From Halobium salinum (lineage in GTDB: Archaea; Halobacteriota; Halobacteria; Halobacteriales; Haloferacaceae): DNA of 64,000 bases. The position numbers and the translations under genes are program-made. The DNA lies in contig NZ_JAODIW010000006.1 of the NCBI RefSeq assembly GCF_026586625.1, positions 905,061 through 969,060 of the forward strand. The letters are read 5' to 3'. Of this stretch, positions 19,871-28,352 are shown piece by piece (position 1 is the first letter of the stretch; every line of letters starts with the position of its first letter). Below the pieces are notes generated by a model. The model ran no database searches and was not told the DNA's origin. It saw nothing but the letters and a program-made list of their open reading frames with translations.

Positions 19871-20782
19871 ATGGCCGAGTCGGACGCTCCGACCCAAGAC
19901 GCCCTCTTCGGCGTCCTGGCGAACGAGACGCGCCTCCGAATCGTCGAGGCGCTCGGCGACCTGAGCGAGCCGGGCGAGTACTCGACGGTTCCCTTCTCGG
20001 AGCTGCAGGAGGCCGTCGGCGTCGAGGACAACGGGAAGTTCTCGTACCACCTCAACAAGCTGGTCGACCCCTTCGTCACCCGAACCGACGCGGGCTACCG
20101 CCTCGAACTCCCGGGCATCCGAGTGTACCAAGCGCTCCAGTTCTGGCTCGAATCCGACGTCACGGTCGACCCGCTCCCTTCCGGCGGCATCTGTGACTCC
20201 TGTGGCGAAGCGACGCTCCTCGGCTATCGCGGCGGGCGTATGCACATCCGCTGTCACGACTGTGACATCGAGTACTCCACCTACCCCCTTCCGGCGGCCG
20301 CGTTCGACCCCGACGACCCCGAGTCGCTGAAGCGTGCGGCGACGAATCGGCTCCGTCGTGACTACGCCGCGTTCCGCCAGAATCACTGTCCTTACTGTTC
20401 CGGGTCGGTCAGCACGACCGTCCAGGACGGTGAACGACTATCTGCGCCGTTACTGGAGGACGAGAACGTCGCAGTCAGACACGCGTGCAATCGATGTAAC
20501 TGGTACCTCCACACGCACGCGGGGTCGGTACTGACGGTTCACCCGCGTGCGGTGTCGTTCTTCTACGACCGCGGCGTCGACATCTACGCCGTTCTCCCCT
20601 CCGACAACGTCTACGAGCAGTTCGAACGGGTCGAGTCTACCGACCCGCTCCGAATCGACGTCCGGTTCTGCTGTGAAGGGGACGAACTCCGCTTCCTCGT
20701 CGACGACTCGCTCACCGTCCTCGACTCGTCAGTCGGCGCGATTCCAGACAGGGAGCCGAAGGAGAAACCGCCGGAGTTCTGA
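19871..20782 (+). CDS. ArsR-like winged-helix regulator with zinc-ribbon C-terminal part (copy 2)
   Basis: A 303-residue paralogue of the preceding gene. The winged helix (residues about 6-70) differs from copy 1 at only one or two residues, whereas the C-terminal two-thirds has many substitutions but keeps all four Cys-x-x-Cys pairs (CDSC, CHDC, CPYC, CNRC) and the GVDIYxxxPxDNVYxQxExVESTDPLRI segment. Start ATG at 19871 aligns exactly with the ATG of copy 1. About 150 bases separate the genes, so each may have its own promoter. The pattern suggests two regulators recognising the same DNA but sensing different signals. Confidence 0.85.
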   Translation: MAESDAPTQDALFGVLANETRLRIVEALGDLSEPGEYSTVPFSELQEAVGVEDNGKFSYHLNKLVDPFVTRTDAGYRLELPGIRVYQALQFWLESDVTVDPLPSGGICDSCGEATLLGYRGGRMHIRCHDCDIEYSTYPLPAAAFDPDDPESLKRAATNRLRRDYAAFRQNHCPYCSGSVSTTVQDGERLSAPLLEDENVAVRHACNRCNWYLHTHAGSVLTVHPRAVSFFYDRGVDIYAVLPSDNVYEQFERVESTDPLRIDVRFCCEGDELRFLVDDSLTVLDSSVGAIPDREPKEKPPEF

Positions 20783-20842
20783 CGGGTGCCGCCGGACGGC
20801 CGACGGCGGCCAGTCGGTCCGGACCGACCCGACGAGCCGAAC

Positions 20843-21034
20843 TCAGCGAACGTCTTCGAGCGACACCGCGGAGCCGGCGTCGACGGAAATCCACTGCGTC
20901 GCCAACTCGACGGTACGCGTGTCCGCGAACACCGTCACCTCCGTCGGGTCGTCGATGTCGTCGAGGTGACACTGTAGCTCGAAGCGAGGGAGAGCGTACA
21001 GCGAGTCGTCGTCGCGGCGTTCGGTGATGCTCAT
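20843..21034 (-). CDS. Small DUF7511-like haloarchaeal protein
   Basis: A 63-residue protein starting MSITERRDDD. The core pattern, FELQCHLDDIDDPTEVTVFAD then TQWISVDAGSAVSLEDVR, resembles small haloarchaeal proteins I associate with the DUF7511 family (Trp-Ile/Leu-Ser motif near the C-terminus), predicted all-beta. Function unknown. The longer open frame upstream is basic and lacks family likeness. A minus-strand TTTTTATA box at 21096-21103 lies about 60 bases upstream of the start, giving a leader of roughly 35 bases. Confidence 0.62.
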   Translation of the reverse strand: MSITERRDDDSLYALPRFELQCHLDDIDDPTEVTVFADTRTVELATQWISVDAGSAVSLEDVR

Positions 21035-21580
21035 CGACTCACGACCTCGGGCCTCGTTCCGCGTCCATGTTCGTCTGGTGGCGACACCGAACTCGTATAA
21101 AAATCTGTCACGCCGAGTATCACTGATGAGAACGCCTCGTGTCGACTCACGGTGAGCCGTCGGTACTCGCCTGCACGGAACCGACGCCGGCATCACAGTA
21201 ACCGGTCGGCCTCGGTGTCGCAGACCTCGATGCGGGCTCCACGCCGGGTCCGGCCGCCGCGTGCCAGCGTCTCGGCGGGTCAGTGAGGTGACTCGAAAAG
21301 TGACGCGTCCGACCGTCCCGTGGTCCGGCCGGACTCGCCTGCCGCACCGTCGCGTGCCATGCAGATACTCTCAACCACCTACAGTAATTAAACCTGACTA
21401 TGCTCGAGGTGGGTATCTCGCGGGTACGGTGGGAACCGACGGTCGTTCGGCCCGGACGCCCGACGAAGGTGTGTCGACCCGAGAGGGGCCGATACTGGTC
21501 GGCGGCGAAGACGGCAAACAGGCCGGCCACAGAAGGAGGTTCGTCCGCGACGGAGGGAGCCGAACTCGGGTTAGAGGTGG
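21035..21580. other. Gene-free region downstream of secY
   Basis: About 545 bases. I see a TATA-like box (TATAAAAA at 21096-21103, usable on either strand) near the left end and an AT-rich spot CAGTAATTAAACC near 21381-21393. None of the open frames here (Arg-rich, no start support) looks real. A noncoding RNA cannot be ruled out by eye. Confidence 0.5.
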
Positions 21581-23053
21581 CTACCCGTTGCCGAACATGG
21601 AGCGCATCATCGGATGCATCTCCATGAGCTGCTCCTCGGCGATCTCCTCGTACAGCTTGTACGTGATGGAGACGGCGAGCAGCAGCCCCGTGCCGGAGAC
21701 GCCGCCGATGGTGCCGAGCATGTTGGCGAGGACCGCGAGCAGGCCGACGAGCGCGCCGCCGATGACGGTCACCTGCGGGATGTAGCGTTCCATCACCTTC
21801 TCGATGACCTGCGGGTTACGCCGGAAGCCGGGAATCTGCATCCCGGAGTTCTGAATCTGTTTCGCCGTGGCCTCCGGCCCCATTCCGGTGGTCTCGACCC
21901 AGAAGACGGCGAAGATGGCGCCGCCGATGACCATGAACGTCAGGTCGATGGCGACGCGGAGGGCGACCTGCCACGGTTCCTGTGCGATACCGGTCCACCA
22001 CATCCAGTCACCCGGTGCCTGGATAGGGTTGAAGTAGTAGAAGAACCCGGCGGTGGGCTGGCCCTGCTGGTTGTACACGCCGAGCCAGTTGGGCATCCCG
22101 GCGGCGCCGAGCTGGCTCTGGAGGATGCGCCCGAGGAACTGGATGTTCGCCTGCAGGGCGCGGACGAGAATCATCGGCAGGACGGAGGCGTAGATGAGCT
22201 TCACCGGGAAGCGACCGCGAGCGCCCTTCACGCGGGCGTGACTCAGCGGAATCTCGATGCGGACGCTCTCCGCGTACACGACGACGACAAAGATGAGCAC
22301 CGTCGTGACGAGCGCGATGAGCTGCCCCTGGCCCATGAAGATGGCCTGGAGGCCTTCGGCGGTCAGCGGCGAGCCGATGTCGATGCTCCCGGTGATGATG
22401 CCGACCCACGCCGGCAGGAAGCCGATGTTGCCGGTGAGCCCCTGCCAGCCGAACAGCCCGCCGATGAGCTGCTGGCTCACGCCGGCGATGATGAACAGGC
22501 CGATACCGGAGCCGACGCCCCACTTCGAGACGATCTCGTCCATGAAGAGGATGAGAATCCCCCCGACGGCGATTTGGGCGAAGATGAGCACCTGAACGCC
22601 GAAGATTCCGACGCCGAGCGCGTCGGCGAGGTTGCTACTCGCCGGGAGGAATCCGCCCGCGAACACCATCGGGATGCCCGTCAGGAAGATCATCGCGACG
22701 ACGAGCAGCTTCTGGAGCCCCTGGTAGAGAATCTGGTCGCGCGGGTCGTCGGTGTCGAGTCCGAGCAAGTCCGCGCCGCCCAGTAGTTGGAGGACGATGG
22801 ACGCCGTGACGATGGGCCCGATTCCGAGCTGGAGAATCGACCCCTGGCTCCCGCCCAGAATCGAGCGGAACTGCCCGAATAGGTCGTTGCCTTGCTCAGC
22901 GAGCCCCCACACGGTGATGTTCGTGAGGAAGAAGTACAGTACGAGGATGCCGGCCGTCCACCCGAGTTTCCGCTTGAAGGGAACGTGCCCCTCGGGCCGA
23001 ACTACCGACGGCATGCGCGTCAGTAGTGGTTCGGCGGCTTCTTTCCATCCCAT
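21581..23053 (-). CDS. secY: Protein translocase subunit SecY
   Basis: The protein-conducting channel of the Sec pathway, in the cytoplasmic membrane. The 490-residue protein has ten membrane segments, the archaeal plug region after TM1 (GLAEQGNDLFGQFRSILGGSQGSIL), and long loops typical of archaeal SecY. It starts MGWKEAAEPLLTRMPSV, the usual haloarchaeal N-terminus; the longer upstream frame is basic and reads through the promoter. In most haloarchaea secY ends the large ribosomal-protein operon, but here no ribosomal gene lies within 500 bases upstream, so it may be separately transcribed. Length is slightly above E. coli SecY because of loop insertions. Confidence 0.96.
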   Translation of the reverse strand: MGWKEAAEPLLTRMPSVVRPEGHVPFKRKLGWTAGILVLYFFLTNITVWGLAEQGNDLFGQFRSILGGSQGSILQLGIGPIVTASIVLQLLGGADLLGLDTDDPRDQILYQGLQKLLVVAMIFLTGIPMVFAGGFLPASSNLADALGVGIFGVQVLIFAQIAVGGILILFMDEIVSKWGVGSGIGLFIIAGVSQQLIGGLFGWQGLTGNIGFLPAWVGIITGSIDIGSPLTAEGLQAIFMGQGQLIALVTTVLIFVVVVYAESVRIEIPLSHARVKGARGRFPVKLIYASVLPMILVRALQANIQFLGRILQSQLGAAGMPNWLGVYNQQGQPTAGFFYYFNPIQAPGDWMWWTGIAQEPWQVALRVAIDLTFMVIGGAIFAVFWVETTGMGPEATAKQIQNSGMQIPGFRRNPQVIEKVMERYIPQVTVIGGALVGLLAVLANMLGTIGGVSGTGLLLAVSITYKLYEEIAEEQLMEMHPMMRSMFGNG

Positions 23054-23581
23054 GCACGGTACTTCCGGTCGGGGTTTGTATGTGTGTCGCTTCGGTAACT
23101 TCCCTGTGAGTGTGTGAGGATGTAGCGTGTTTGTGTGCGGTAACGATGGCCAAACGTCGGGTGTCGGATTCGACTCTCGGTGGGTTCGTTTTCGGGCTGC
23201 TGGAGCAGTAGCGTCCGGAAGCCCTGCGAAAGCCCCCACGCTCTCGGCCCCTTTCGAAGCCCACCCTGCAGTACAACCTCACACCTCCCCAGCCTCCGGA
23301 CGGCCGCTACAAGGGCGGCCGTGGTCCCTCGCGCGTCGAGCCGCGACACGGGGTCGGGGCGGCGCGCGCCGGCGACCGTTGTATCGGTCGTCGCATCCGT
23401 GTGAGGACTCTGCTGAGTCACCGTTGCTCCGTTAGTTCCGAACCGATTCTGCTCCATTCGGCGATGAGCTGTGGGTCAAAACGAACCCACCGAGAGTTCG
23501 TCCCACCCACACGGAACGACAGAACGCCGAGAACCAACGTCCCTTTAATCGATACCCCGCGAACTACCACGCAAGAGAAAG
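23054..23581. other. Intergenic region between secY and the HFX_2341-type gene
   Basis: About 530 bases between divergently transcribed genes. The middle (about 23215-23345) contains a structured GC-rich segment described separately. The right end holds a TATA-like TTTAATC at 23544-23550, about 35 bases before the ATG at 23582. Translated frames crossing it are low-complexity and unsupported. Confidence 0.55.
23215..23345. repeat. Structured noncoding segment, possible haloarchaeal interspersed element
   Basis: The segment contains CGAAAG and CTTTCG inverted arms (about 23227-23232 and 23253-23258) and a longer inverted repeat ACGGCCGC (23300-23307) / GCGGCCGT (23315-23322) with a 7-base loop, then CCCTCGCGCGTCGAG. 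The string ACCTCACACCTCCCCAGCC in the middle resembles noncoding text I have seen repeatedly in haloarchaeal genomes, but I cannot confirm copy number here. Only one copy is evident in this window. Confidence 0.35.
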
Positions 23582-24535
23582 ATGCAGACACACATCGTGC
23601 CGGTCGGCTTCGACTACGACCGGCTCATCGCCCCGCTCATCCGGGACCAGATGGACGTCGACCGCGTGGTCCTCTTGGAGGGCGCCGTCGGGAGCGAGGC
23701 GAACGTCGAGTACTCCCGTCGACTGTCGGGGAAGCTGGAGAAGGACTTCCGGAACCTCCTCGGGGCACGTACCGAGCGCCTCGTTCTCGACGACGTGTAC
23801 GACTACGACGCCGCCTTCAAAGAGGCGTACGACCTGATCAACGCCGAACTCGACGCCGGGACGGCGGAAGGTGACGGGACCGGTAGCGAGGTGGAGAACG
23901 ACACCGACGCCCGGCCCGAACCCCGCGACGTGTGGGTGAACGTCAGCGCGATGCCCCGGCCGGTCTCCTTCGCCTTCGCGACCGCCGCCCACTCCATCAT
24001 GGTCGAACGGCAGGCCGACCGCGACCGCATCCACACGTACTACACGGCGCCCGAGAAGTATCTCGAGACCGAACTCGCCGAGGAGTTACGCGCCGCCGAA
24101 CGCCTCCTCTCGGACGTGCGCGCCGGCGACTTCTCCGAAGGGGAGGTCGACGAGCGCCTCGACTCCATCGCCGACCTGCTCTCGGAGTTCGACGAGCGCG
24201 GCACCACCATCGGGGCGAAGCGCATCGGCGAGAGCCACGTCGTCGAACTTCCGGTCGCCTCCTTCTCGAACGTCAAACCGTTCGAGGAACTCGTCCTCTT
24301 CACCCTCGGCGAACACGGGGAGTTCGCCTCCGTCTCGGAGCTCGCAGAGACCCTCGCCAGCGACCTCGACGAGGAGTACACCGACAGCTTCCGCTCCAAA
24401 GTCCTCTACAACGTCGACCGGCTCGGCCCCGGCGGGAAGGGGTACATCGAACAGGAGGAGCGCGGGAAGTCCTACCGGACGAAACTGTCCCGCATCGGTC
24501 AGCTGTGGGTCCGGGCGCACGCGGACGGGGAGTGA
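23582..24535 (+). CDS. HFX_2341-family transcriptional regulator (DUF6293-like plus winged helix)
   Basis: A 317-residue protein. The N-terminal domain (about 1-185) begins MQTHIVPVGFDYDRLIAPLI, the start of an alpha/beta Rossmann-like domain of the DUF6293 type; VDRVVLLEG is its second strand. A helical linker (about 160-205) precedes a C-terminal winged helix (about 225-317: EELVLFTLGEHGEFASVSELAETLASDLDEEY, then SKVLYNVDRL). The arrangement recalls CARF-winged-helix regulators such as Csa3, although no CRISPR locus is present here. Ligand and targets are unknown. The ATG at 23582 begins the conserved strand. Confidence 0.82.
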   Translation: MQTHIVPVGFDYDRLIAPLIRDQMDVDRVVLLEGAVGSEANVEYSRRLSGKLEKDFRNLLGARTERLVLDDVYDYDAAFKEAYDLINAELDAGTAEGDGTGSEVENDTDARPEPRDVWVNVSAMPRPVSFAFATAAHSIMVERQADRDRIHTYYTAPEKYLETELAEELRAAERLLSDVRAGDFSEGEVDERLDSIADLLSEFDERGTTIGAKRIGESHVVELPVASFSNVKPFEELVLFTLGEHGEFASVSELAETLASDLDEEYTDSFRSKVLYNVDRLGPGGKGYIEQEERGKSYRTKLSRIGQLWVRAHADGE

Positions 24536-24548
24536 CGCGGGAGCCCGC

Positions 24549-25628
24549 TCAGTTCCCGAACCCGGGCTCGCCCGCCGGAGCGGGAAGCGGACTCGCCGGC
24601 AACTCAGCAGGTACGTCGGGGTCGTTGTAGACGCCGGGGGCGACGTCGTTCGGGCCGTCGGGGTACAACAGCGACGCGAGCGCCTGAATCTGGTCGCGGC
24701 CGACCGCGAGTTCGAACTGTCCGCCGCCGTACAGTGACACCCCGCGTTCGTCCGCCCACTCGACGGTCTCGAACAGCGACTCGACGGTGCCGAACCGAGA
24801 CGGCTTGACGTTGAGCCAGTTTGGCTCGAACGGGAGTTCCTCGACGCTCTCGACGCCGGTGATGGGGTAGTCCCACGAGACGCGCCCCCCGTGCTCCTCG
24901 ACCAGCGCCGCCACCTCGTCGCTCACCCCCGGGTCCTCGACGACGGCGTCGGGGAACCCCTCGAACACCCGGCGGTAGAGGTCGGGGTCGGCCGGGTTGT
25001 CCACCTCGGTCCCCTCGTAGCGTCCCTTGAGGTCGAGCACTCGCACGGCGCCCGTCTCGGCGAGGTCGGCGACGAGGTCGTCCGTCCAGTCGGGTGTGGG
25101 GTCGAGTTTGAACTCGATGTCGGGGACGCGCTCCCGGATGGCCTCGACCCGGTCGGTCGTCGGCGGGTCGCCCAGCCGCGTGGAGGCGACGAAGCGGACT
25201 GGCGCGTACTCTCGCTCCAAGGTCTCCCCCAGACTCCGGTCGGACTGACGGAGCGCGAGGTCGAGCGCCGCACTCTCGACGGCCCACCGGCGGTAGTGCC
25301 GGGACGCCTCCCGCTCGGGAGGCTTGGTCGGGAAGAGGTCGACTTCGCCGTCCTCGATACCTTCGTCGAGCGCGCCGGAGAACTCGCCGAACGTCCACTC
25401 CCCGTCGAGGCCCCACTCCGAGACGAGGTCCGTCGGGGCGTCCGCGAGGGCGTCGTGGTCCTCGGCGTCGTAGGTCACGTCCTCGCCGCGGCCGGTCGCC
25501 GCCTCGCCGCGAAGCAGGAAGGTCGTGGACTTCCGGAGGAAGCCGCTGGAGGTGTCGCGCTCGTGGCGTTCGCGGCTCGACTCCTCGACGACGAGCGGCA
25601 GGTCGGCGACCCGGTCGAAAAGCGTCAT
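24549..25628 (-). CDS. Enolase-superfamily protein (mandelate racemase/muconate lactonizing-like)
   Basis: A 359-residue enolase-superfamily member, cytosolic. The N-terminal capping region (about 1-130) is followed by a TIM-barrel with strand-end residues typical of the superfamily: FKLDPTPDW (Lys candidate), LDLKGRYEG (Asp/Lys), VVEDPG (Glu, Asp), and a GGQFELAVG strand near the C-terminus. These give plausible metal ligands and acid/base residues but the substrate (for example o-succinylbenzoate, a sugar acid or a dipeptide) cannot be told. Start ATG at 25628 gives a typical N-terminus. It converges closely (13 bases) on the HFX_2341-type gene. Confidence 0.72.
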   Translation of the reverse strand: MTLFDRVADLPLVVEESSRERHERDTSSGFLRKSTTFLLRGEAATGRGEDVTYDAEDHDALADAPTDLVSEWGLDGEWTFGEFSGALDEGIEDGEVDLFPTKPPEREASRHYRRWAVESAALDLALRQSDRSLGETLEREYAPVRFVASTRLGDPPTTDRVEAIRERVPDIEFKLDPTPDWTDDLVADLAETGAVRVLDLKGRYEGTEVDNPADPDLYRRVFEGFPDAVVEDPGVSDEVAALVEEHGGRVSWDYPITGVESVEELPFEPNWLNVKPSRFGTVESLFETVEWADERGVSLYGGGQFELAVGRDQIQALASLLYPDGPNDVAPGVYNDPDVPAELPASPLPAPAGEPGFGN

Positions 25629-25730
25629 GACTCGCGCTACGGCGGGCGACGGGATAAATCGGATTGCAGGACGGACGCGGGACGCCCGTCGACGTGGGCG
25701 TCGGTCGGCGCCGGTCGCTTCGACCGCGAC

Positions 25731-26201
25731 TCAGGCGTCGAACTCGGCACCGCAGGTCGGACAGCGCAGCGTGAACCCGTCCTCGGCGAAAAAGACCGCG
25801 AGTTCGTCGCTGTCGCCACACTCGGGACAGGGCTGAGGGACGCGCATCTCGGTGCTCCCCTTCGGCGCGCCGAGCGCGAGCGCGACGACGTGCTCGCCGT
25901 CCGCGCCGACCTCGGCGTCGTTGCGGCCGGACTGGTAGTCACCGCGTGCGAACCGAATCGCCTCGCCGGCGCCGACTTCTACCTCGCCGTCACGGGTCTC
26001 GAACGTCGCCGTTCCGCTGATGACGTAGAACAGTTCCTCCTGGTCGAGGTGGGTGTGCATCCCCGCCGAGAAGGAGTCTCCCGGCGCGAGGTCGTAGTGG
26101 TTGATGGCGAGGTCTTCGGTGCCGAGAGGGTCGGAGAGTCGCGAGACGCTGACGCCCGCGAAGTTCGTCTCCTCGACGTCGTCGACGCTGACTTTCTCCA
26201 T
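25731..26201 (-). CDS. Cupin protein with C-terminal zinc ribbon
   Basis: A 156-residue protein. Residues about 30-110 are a cupin-2 barrel with metal-binding residues in HTHLDQEELFYV and the second motif GDYQSGRN (without the usual His, so the metal site may be altered). Residues about 120-156 form a zinc ribbon: CPECGDS and CPTCGAEF. The combination suggests a small regulatory or sensor protein rather than an enzyme. ATG at 26201 (MEKVSVDDVEE) is the family start; the longer upstream frame is Arg/Pro-rich. Confidence 0.82.
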   Translation of the reverse strand: MEKVSVDDVEETNFAGVSVSRLSDPLGTEDLAINHYDLAPGDSFSAGMHTHLDQEELFYVISGTATFETRDGEVEVGAGEAIRFARGDYQSGRNDAEVGADGEHVVALALGAPKGSTEMRVPQPCPECGDSDELAVFFAEDGFTLRCPTCGAEFDA

Positions 26202-26263
26202 GGTCCGTCGTGACGGGGCGGGCAGAAAAAGGGCGGAGTTCGCGTCGCCGTCGACGGGTGGCG

Positions 26264-27070
26264 TCAGTTCCGTCCCGACAGCGCCCCGACCTCCGCCTTC
26301 TTCGCGCGCGTCGACAGCGCGAGGAACGTCGCCGTCAGCGTCAGGACGACCGCGCCGGCGGCACCGACGTAGTGAATCGCCGCCGGGTGGGTGAAGTAGC
26401 CTGCCGCGTTCACCGTCTGGCCCGGCAGGAGGGTGTGGTGGGGCGTCCCGACGATGGGGACGAAGTAGTCCACGAGGTCGTTGAACCCGTACCAGAACAC
26501 GGCGACGCCGACCGCCCACACCGGGAAATCGGAGTAGCGGTGGATGAGAAACGCCTGTACGACCATCGCGAGGTGGCTGAAGAACAGAAAGAGGTACATC
26601 GGCAGAATCGTCGACGCAAGGAAGCCGTCGGCGAACGCGAGCAGGACGAACGGCGTCCACAGTCCGAGCTTCCAGCAGCCGAAGAAGGCGAGCGCGTTCA
26701 CCGCCTCGTTCGAGCGACCCAGCTTCCACAGGGCAAGCGACAGCGCGATGAACAGCGTCGCCGTCGGCGAGTCGGGGACGAGCGGCCACATCACCGGCGG
26801 CTCGAACGCCAACTGGCCCGTGATGACCGGCGTCGACAGGGGAATCGGAGTGACGCCGTAGTACCAGAATCCGAAGAGGGTACCGACGGCGTTGATGGCG
26901 ACGACGAGCCACGCGATGCGGAGCCCGAAGTCCTCGAGCCACCGCGGGAGCGGAGCGAGCCACTTGGGCAAGGCATCACGGTCAGGGAGCCGACCGCGGG
27001 ACGCCTGCCGTGCGGCCGAGTCGGACCCCGACCCGGGGTCGGACTCGGACGCGGCGTCGGACTGCGACAT
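26264..27070 (-). CDS. DUF1405 family membrane protein
   Basis: A 268-residue integral membrane protein with about seven hydrophobic segments after an acidic Ser-rich leader of about 35 residues. It resembles the DUF1405 family (also in Bacillus): the LRIAWLVVAINAVGTLFGFWYY first segment followed by WPLVPDSPTATLF and the YLFLFFSHLAMVVQAF segment are typical. Function is unknown. ATG at 27070 (MSQSDAASES) is chosen as a normal haloarchaeal N-terminus; the in-frame Met upstream adds nine residues only. Confidence 0.82.
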   Translation of the reverse strand: MSQSDAASESDPGSGSDSAARQASRGRLPDRDALPKWLAPLPRWLEDFGLRIAWLVVAINAVGTLFGFWYYGVTPIPLSTPVITGQLAFEPPVMWPLVPDSPTATLFIALSLALWKLGRSNEAVNALAFFGCWKLGLWTPFVLLAFADGFLASTILPMYLFLFFSHLAMVVQAFLIHRYSDFPVWAVGVAVFWYGFNDLVDYFVPIVGTPHHTLLPGQTVNAAGYFTHPAAIHYVGAAGAVVLTLTATFLALSTRAKKAEVGALSGRN

Positions 27071-27154
27071 GGGCGAACGCTCGGCGGTCGGCCTCAAAGC
27101 GGTGGCGATGCCGGTGAACCGGCCGCGACCCTCGACCCTCGACGCTACGAGCGT

Positions 27155-28225
27155 CTACCGTCCCTCGCCGATGCGTTCGCCGACCTCGTACCCGTTCCAC
27201 AGCGCCCGGTGGACCCGGCCCTCGCCGACGACCCAGTCGCCGGCGAAGTACAGTCCGTCGACCTCCCCACGCCGGAGGACGTCGGCGTCGGCACCCTCGT
27301 TCGGCTGGGCGTAGCGCCAGCGCTGGAGGTCCGTCCAGTCCGGGTCCGCGAGCCGGTCGTCGTCGAGGAGGGTGGCGGCCTTCGCGGCCGCGGCGTCGAC
27401 GACCGCTCCCTCCGGGTCGTCGTAGTGTTCGTCCGACCACTCGGCGCCGAGTTGGACCACGAGCAGGGTCTCGCCGTCGGGGACGTGGCCGCGCTTACAC
27501 TCCTCGCGGGAGAGCCACCCCACGTCGTGGTCCTTGTCGACGTTGACGAGGCCGTACCACGGGCGGTCGAGTTCGAAGGGGTAGTGGAGAATCGCCGACA
27601 GCGTCGGTCGGTAGGAGACGCTGCCCACGGCCTCGCGGAGGGCGGGGAGGTGTTCGCTCTGCCAGTGCGTGGCCGCCAGCAGGGCGGCCGTCTGGGGCGC
27701 CGGCGGCGTGAGCACCAGCGCGTCGAATGGGCCGTGAGCCTCGCCATCGGTGTCGGCGAGATGCCACCCCCACTCGTCTCGCGCCCCTTCGACGCCGTCG
27801 ACTCCGCCGGTCTCGACACGCTCGACCGCCTCGACTCGCGTCTCGCGTTCGACCGTCGCGTCCGTCCGGTCGAGCAGGCGCTTCGCCAGCTGGGTGATGC
27901 CCGTCTCCCACGTCCACTTGTGGGCGTCGCCGCGCTCCTCGTCGCCCGCCGAAATCGCGCCGTCGCTCGTGAACGTCCAGACGGGGAGCTCCACGTCGAC
28001 GAGACCGTCCTCGCCCAGTTCGCGGAGGAGGTCGTCGGTCCGGTCGTCCGCTTTCACGTAGTTGGCGCCGTGGTCGTACCGACAGTCGTTCCGCCGGCGC
28101 GTGGCGGCACGACCGCAGACGCCGCGACTCTTCTCGAGAATCGTCACGTCGACGTCTGCGTCGCGCAGGGCGTACGCGGCGCCGACACCGGCCGGACCGG
28201 CGCCGACGATGGCGAGAGACTCCAT
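27155..28225 (-). CDS. FAD-dependent oxidoreductase (renalase/amine oxidase-like)
   Basis: A 356-residue flavoprotein. The N-terminal Rossmann motif GAGPAGVGAAYAL and the following Glu strand VTILEKSRGVCGR bind FAD; the CGRAATRR segment is the renalase-like amine-oxidase signature region, and the C-terminal GLYFAGDWVVGEGRVHRAL block closes the FAD site. This family is often annotated NAD(P)/FAD-dependent oxidoreductase. The substrate (an amine or NAD(P)H isomer) is not evident. It is divergent from the HAD gene. Confidence 0.87.
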   Translation of the reverse strand: MESLAIVGAGPAGVGAAYALRDADVDVTILEKSRGVCGRAATRRRNDCRYDHGANYVKADDRTDDLLRELGEDGLVDVELPVWTFTSDGAISAGDEERGDAHKWTWETGITQLAKRLLDRTDATVERETRVEAVERVETGGVDGVEGARDEWGWHLADTDGEAHGPFDALVLTPPAPQTAALLAATHWQSEHLPALREAVGSVSYRPTLSAILHYPFELDRPWYGLVNVDKDHDVGWLSREECKRGHVPDGETLLVVQLGAEWSDEHYDDPEGAVVDAAAAKAATLLDDDRLADPDWTDLQRWRYAQPNEGADADVLRRGEVDGLYFAGDWVVGEGRVHRALWNGYEVGERIGEGR

Positions 28226-28352
28226 GCCGGGAGGTGGGACGCGCGGCGCAAAAGGGTTCGACTACCGGCCGTGTGTGTCGACCGGTGGCGAAGCTCTCCG
28301 TGGGGTCGGCCCCGGGAAACGCTCATTTCCGCGCACACCCAACCCTCGTGTA

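Noticed and set aside
21035-21580. Possible small gene or RNA near 21126 (ATG after TATA-like box)
   Set aside because: The frame stops after nine codons and I could not recognise an RNA fold by eye.
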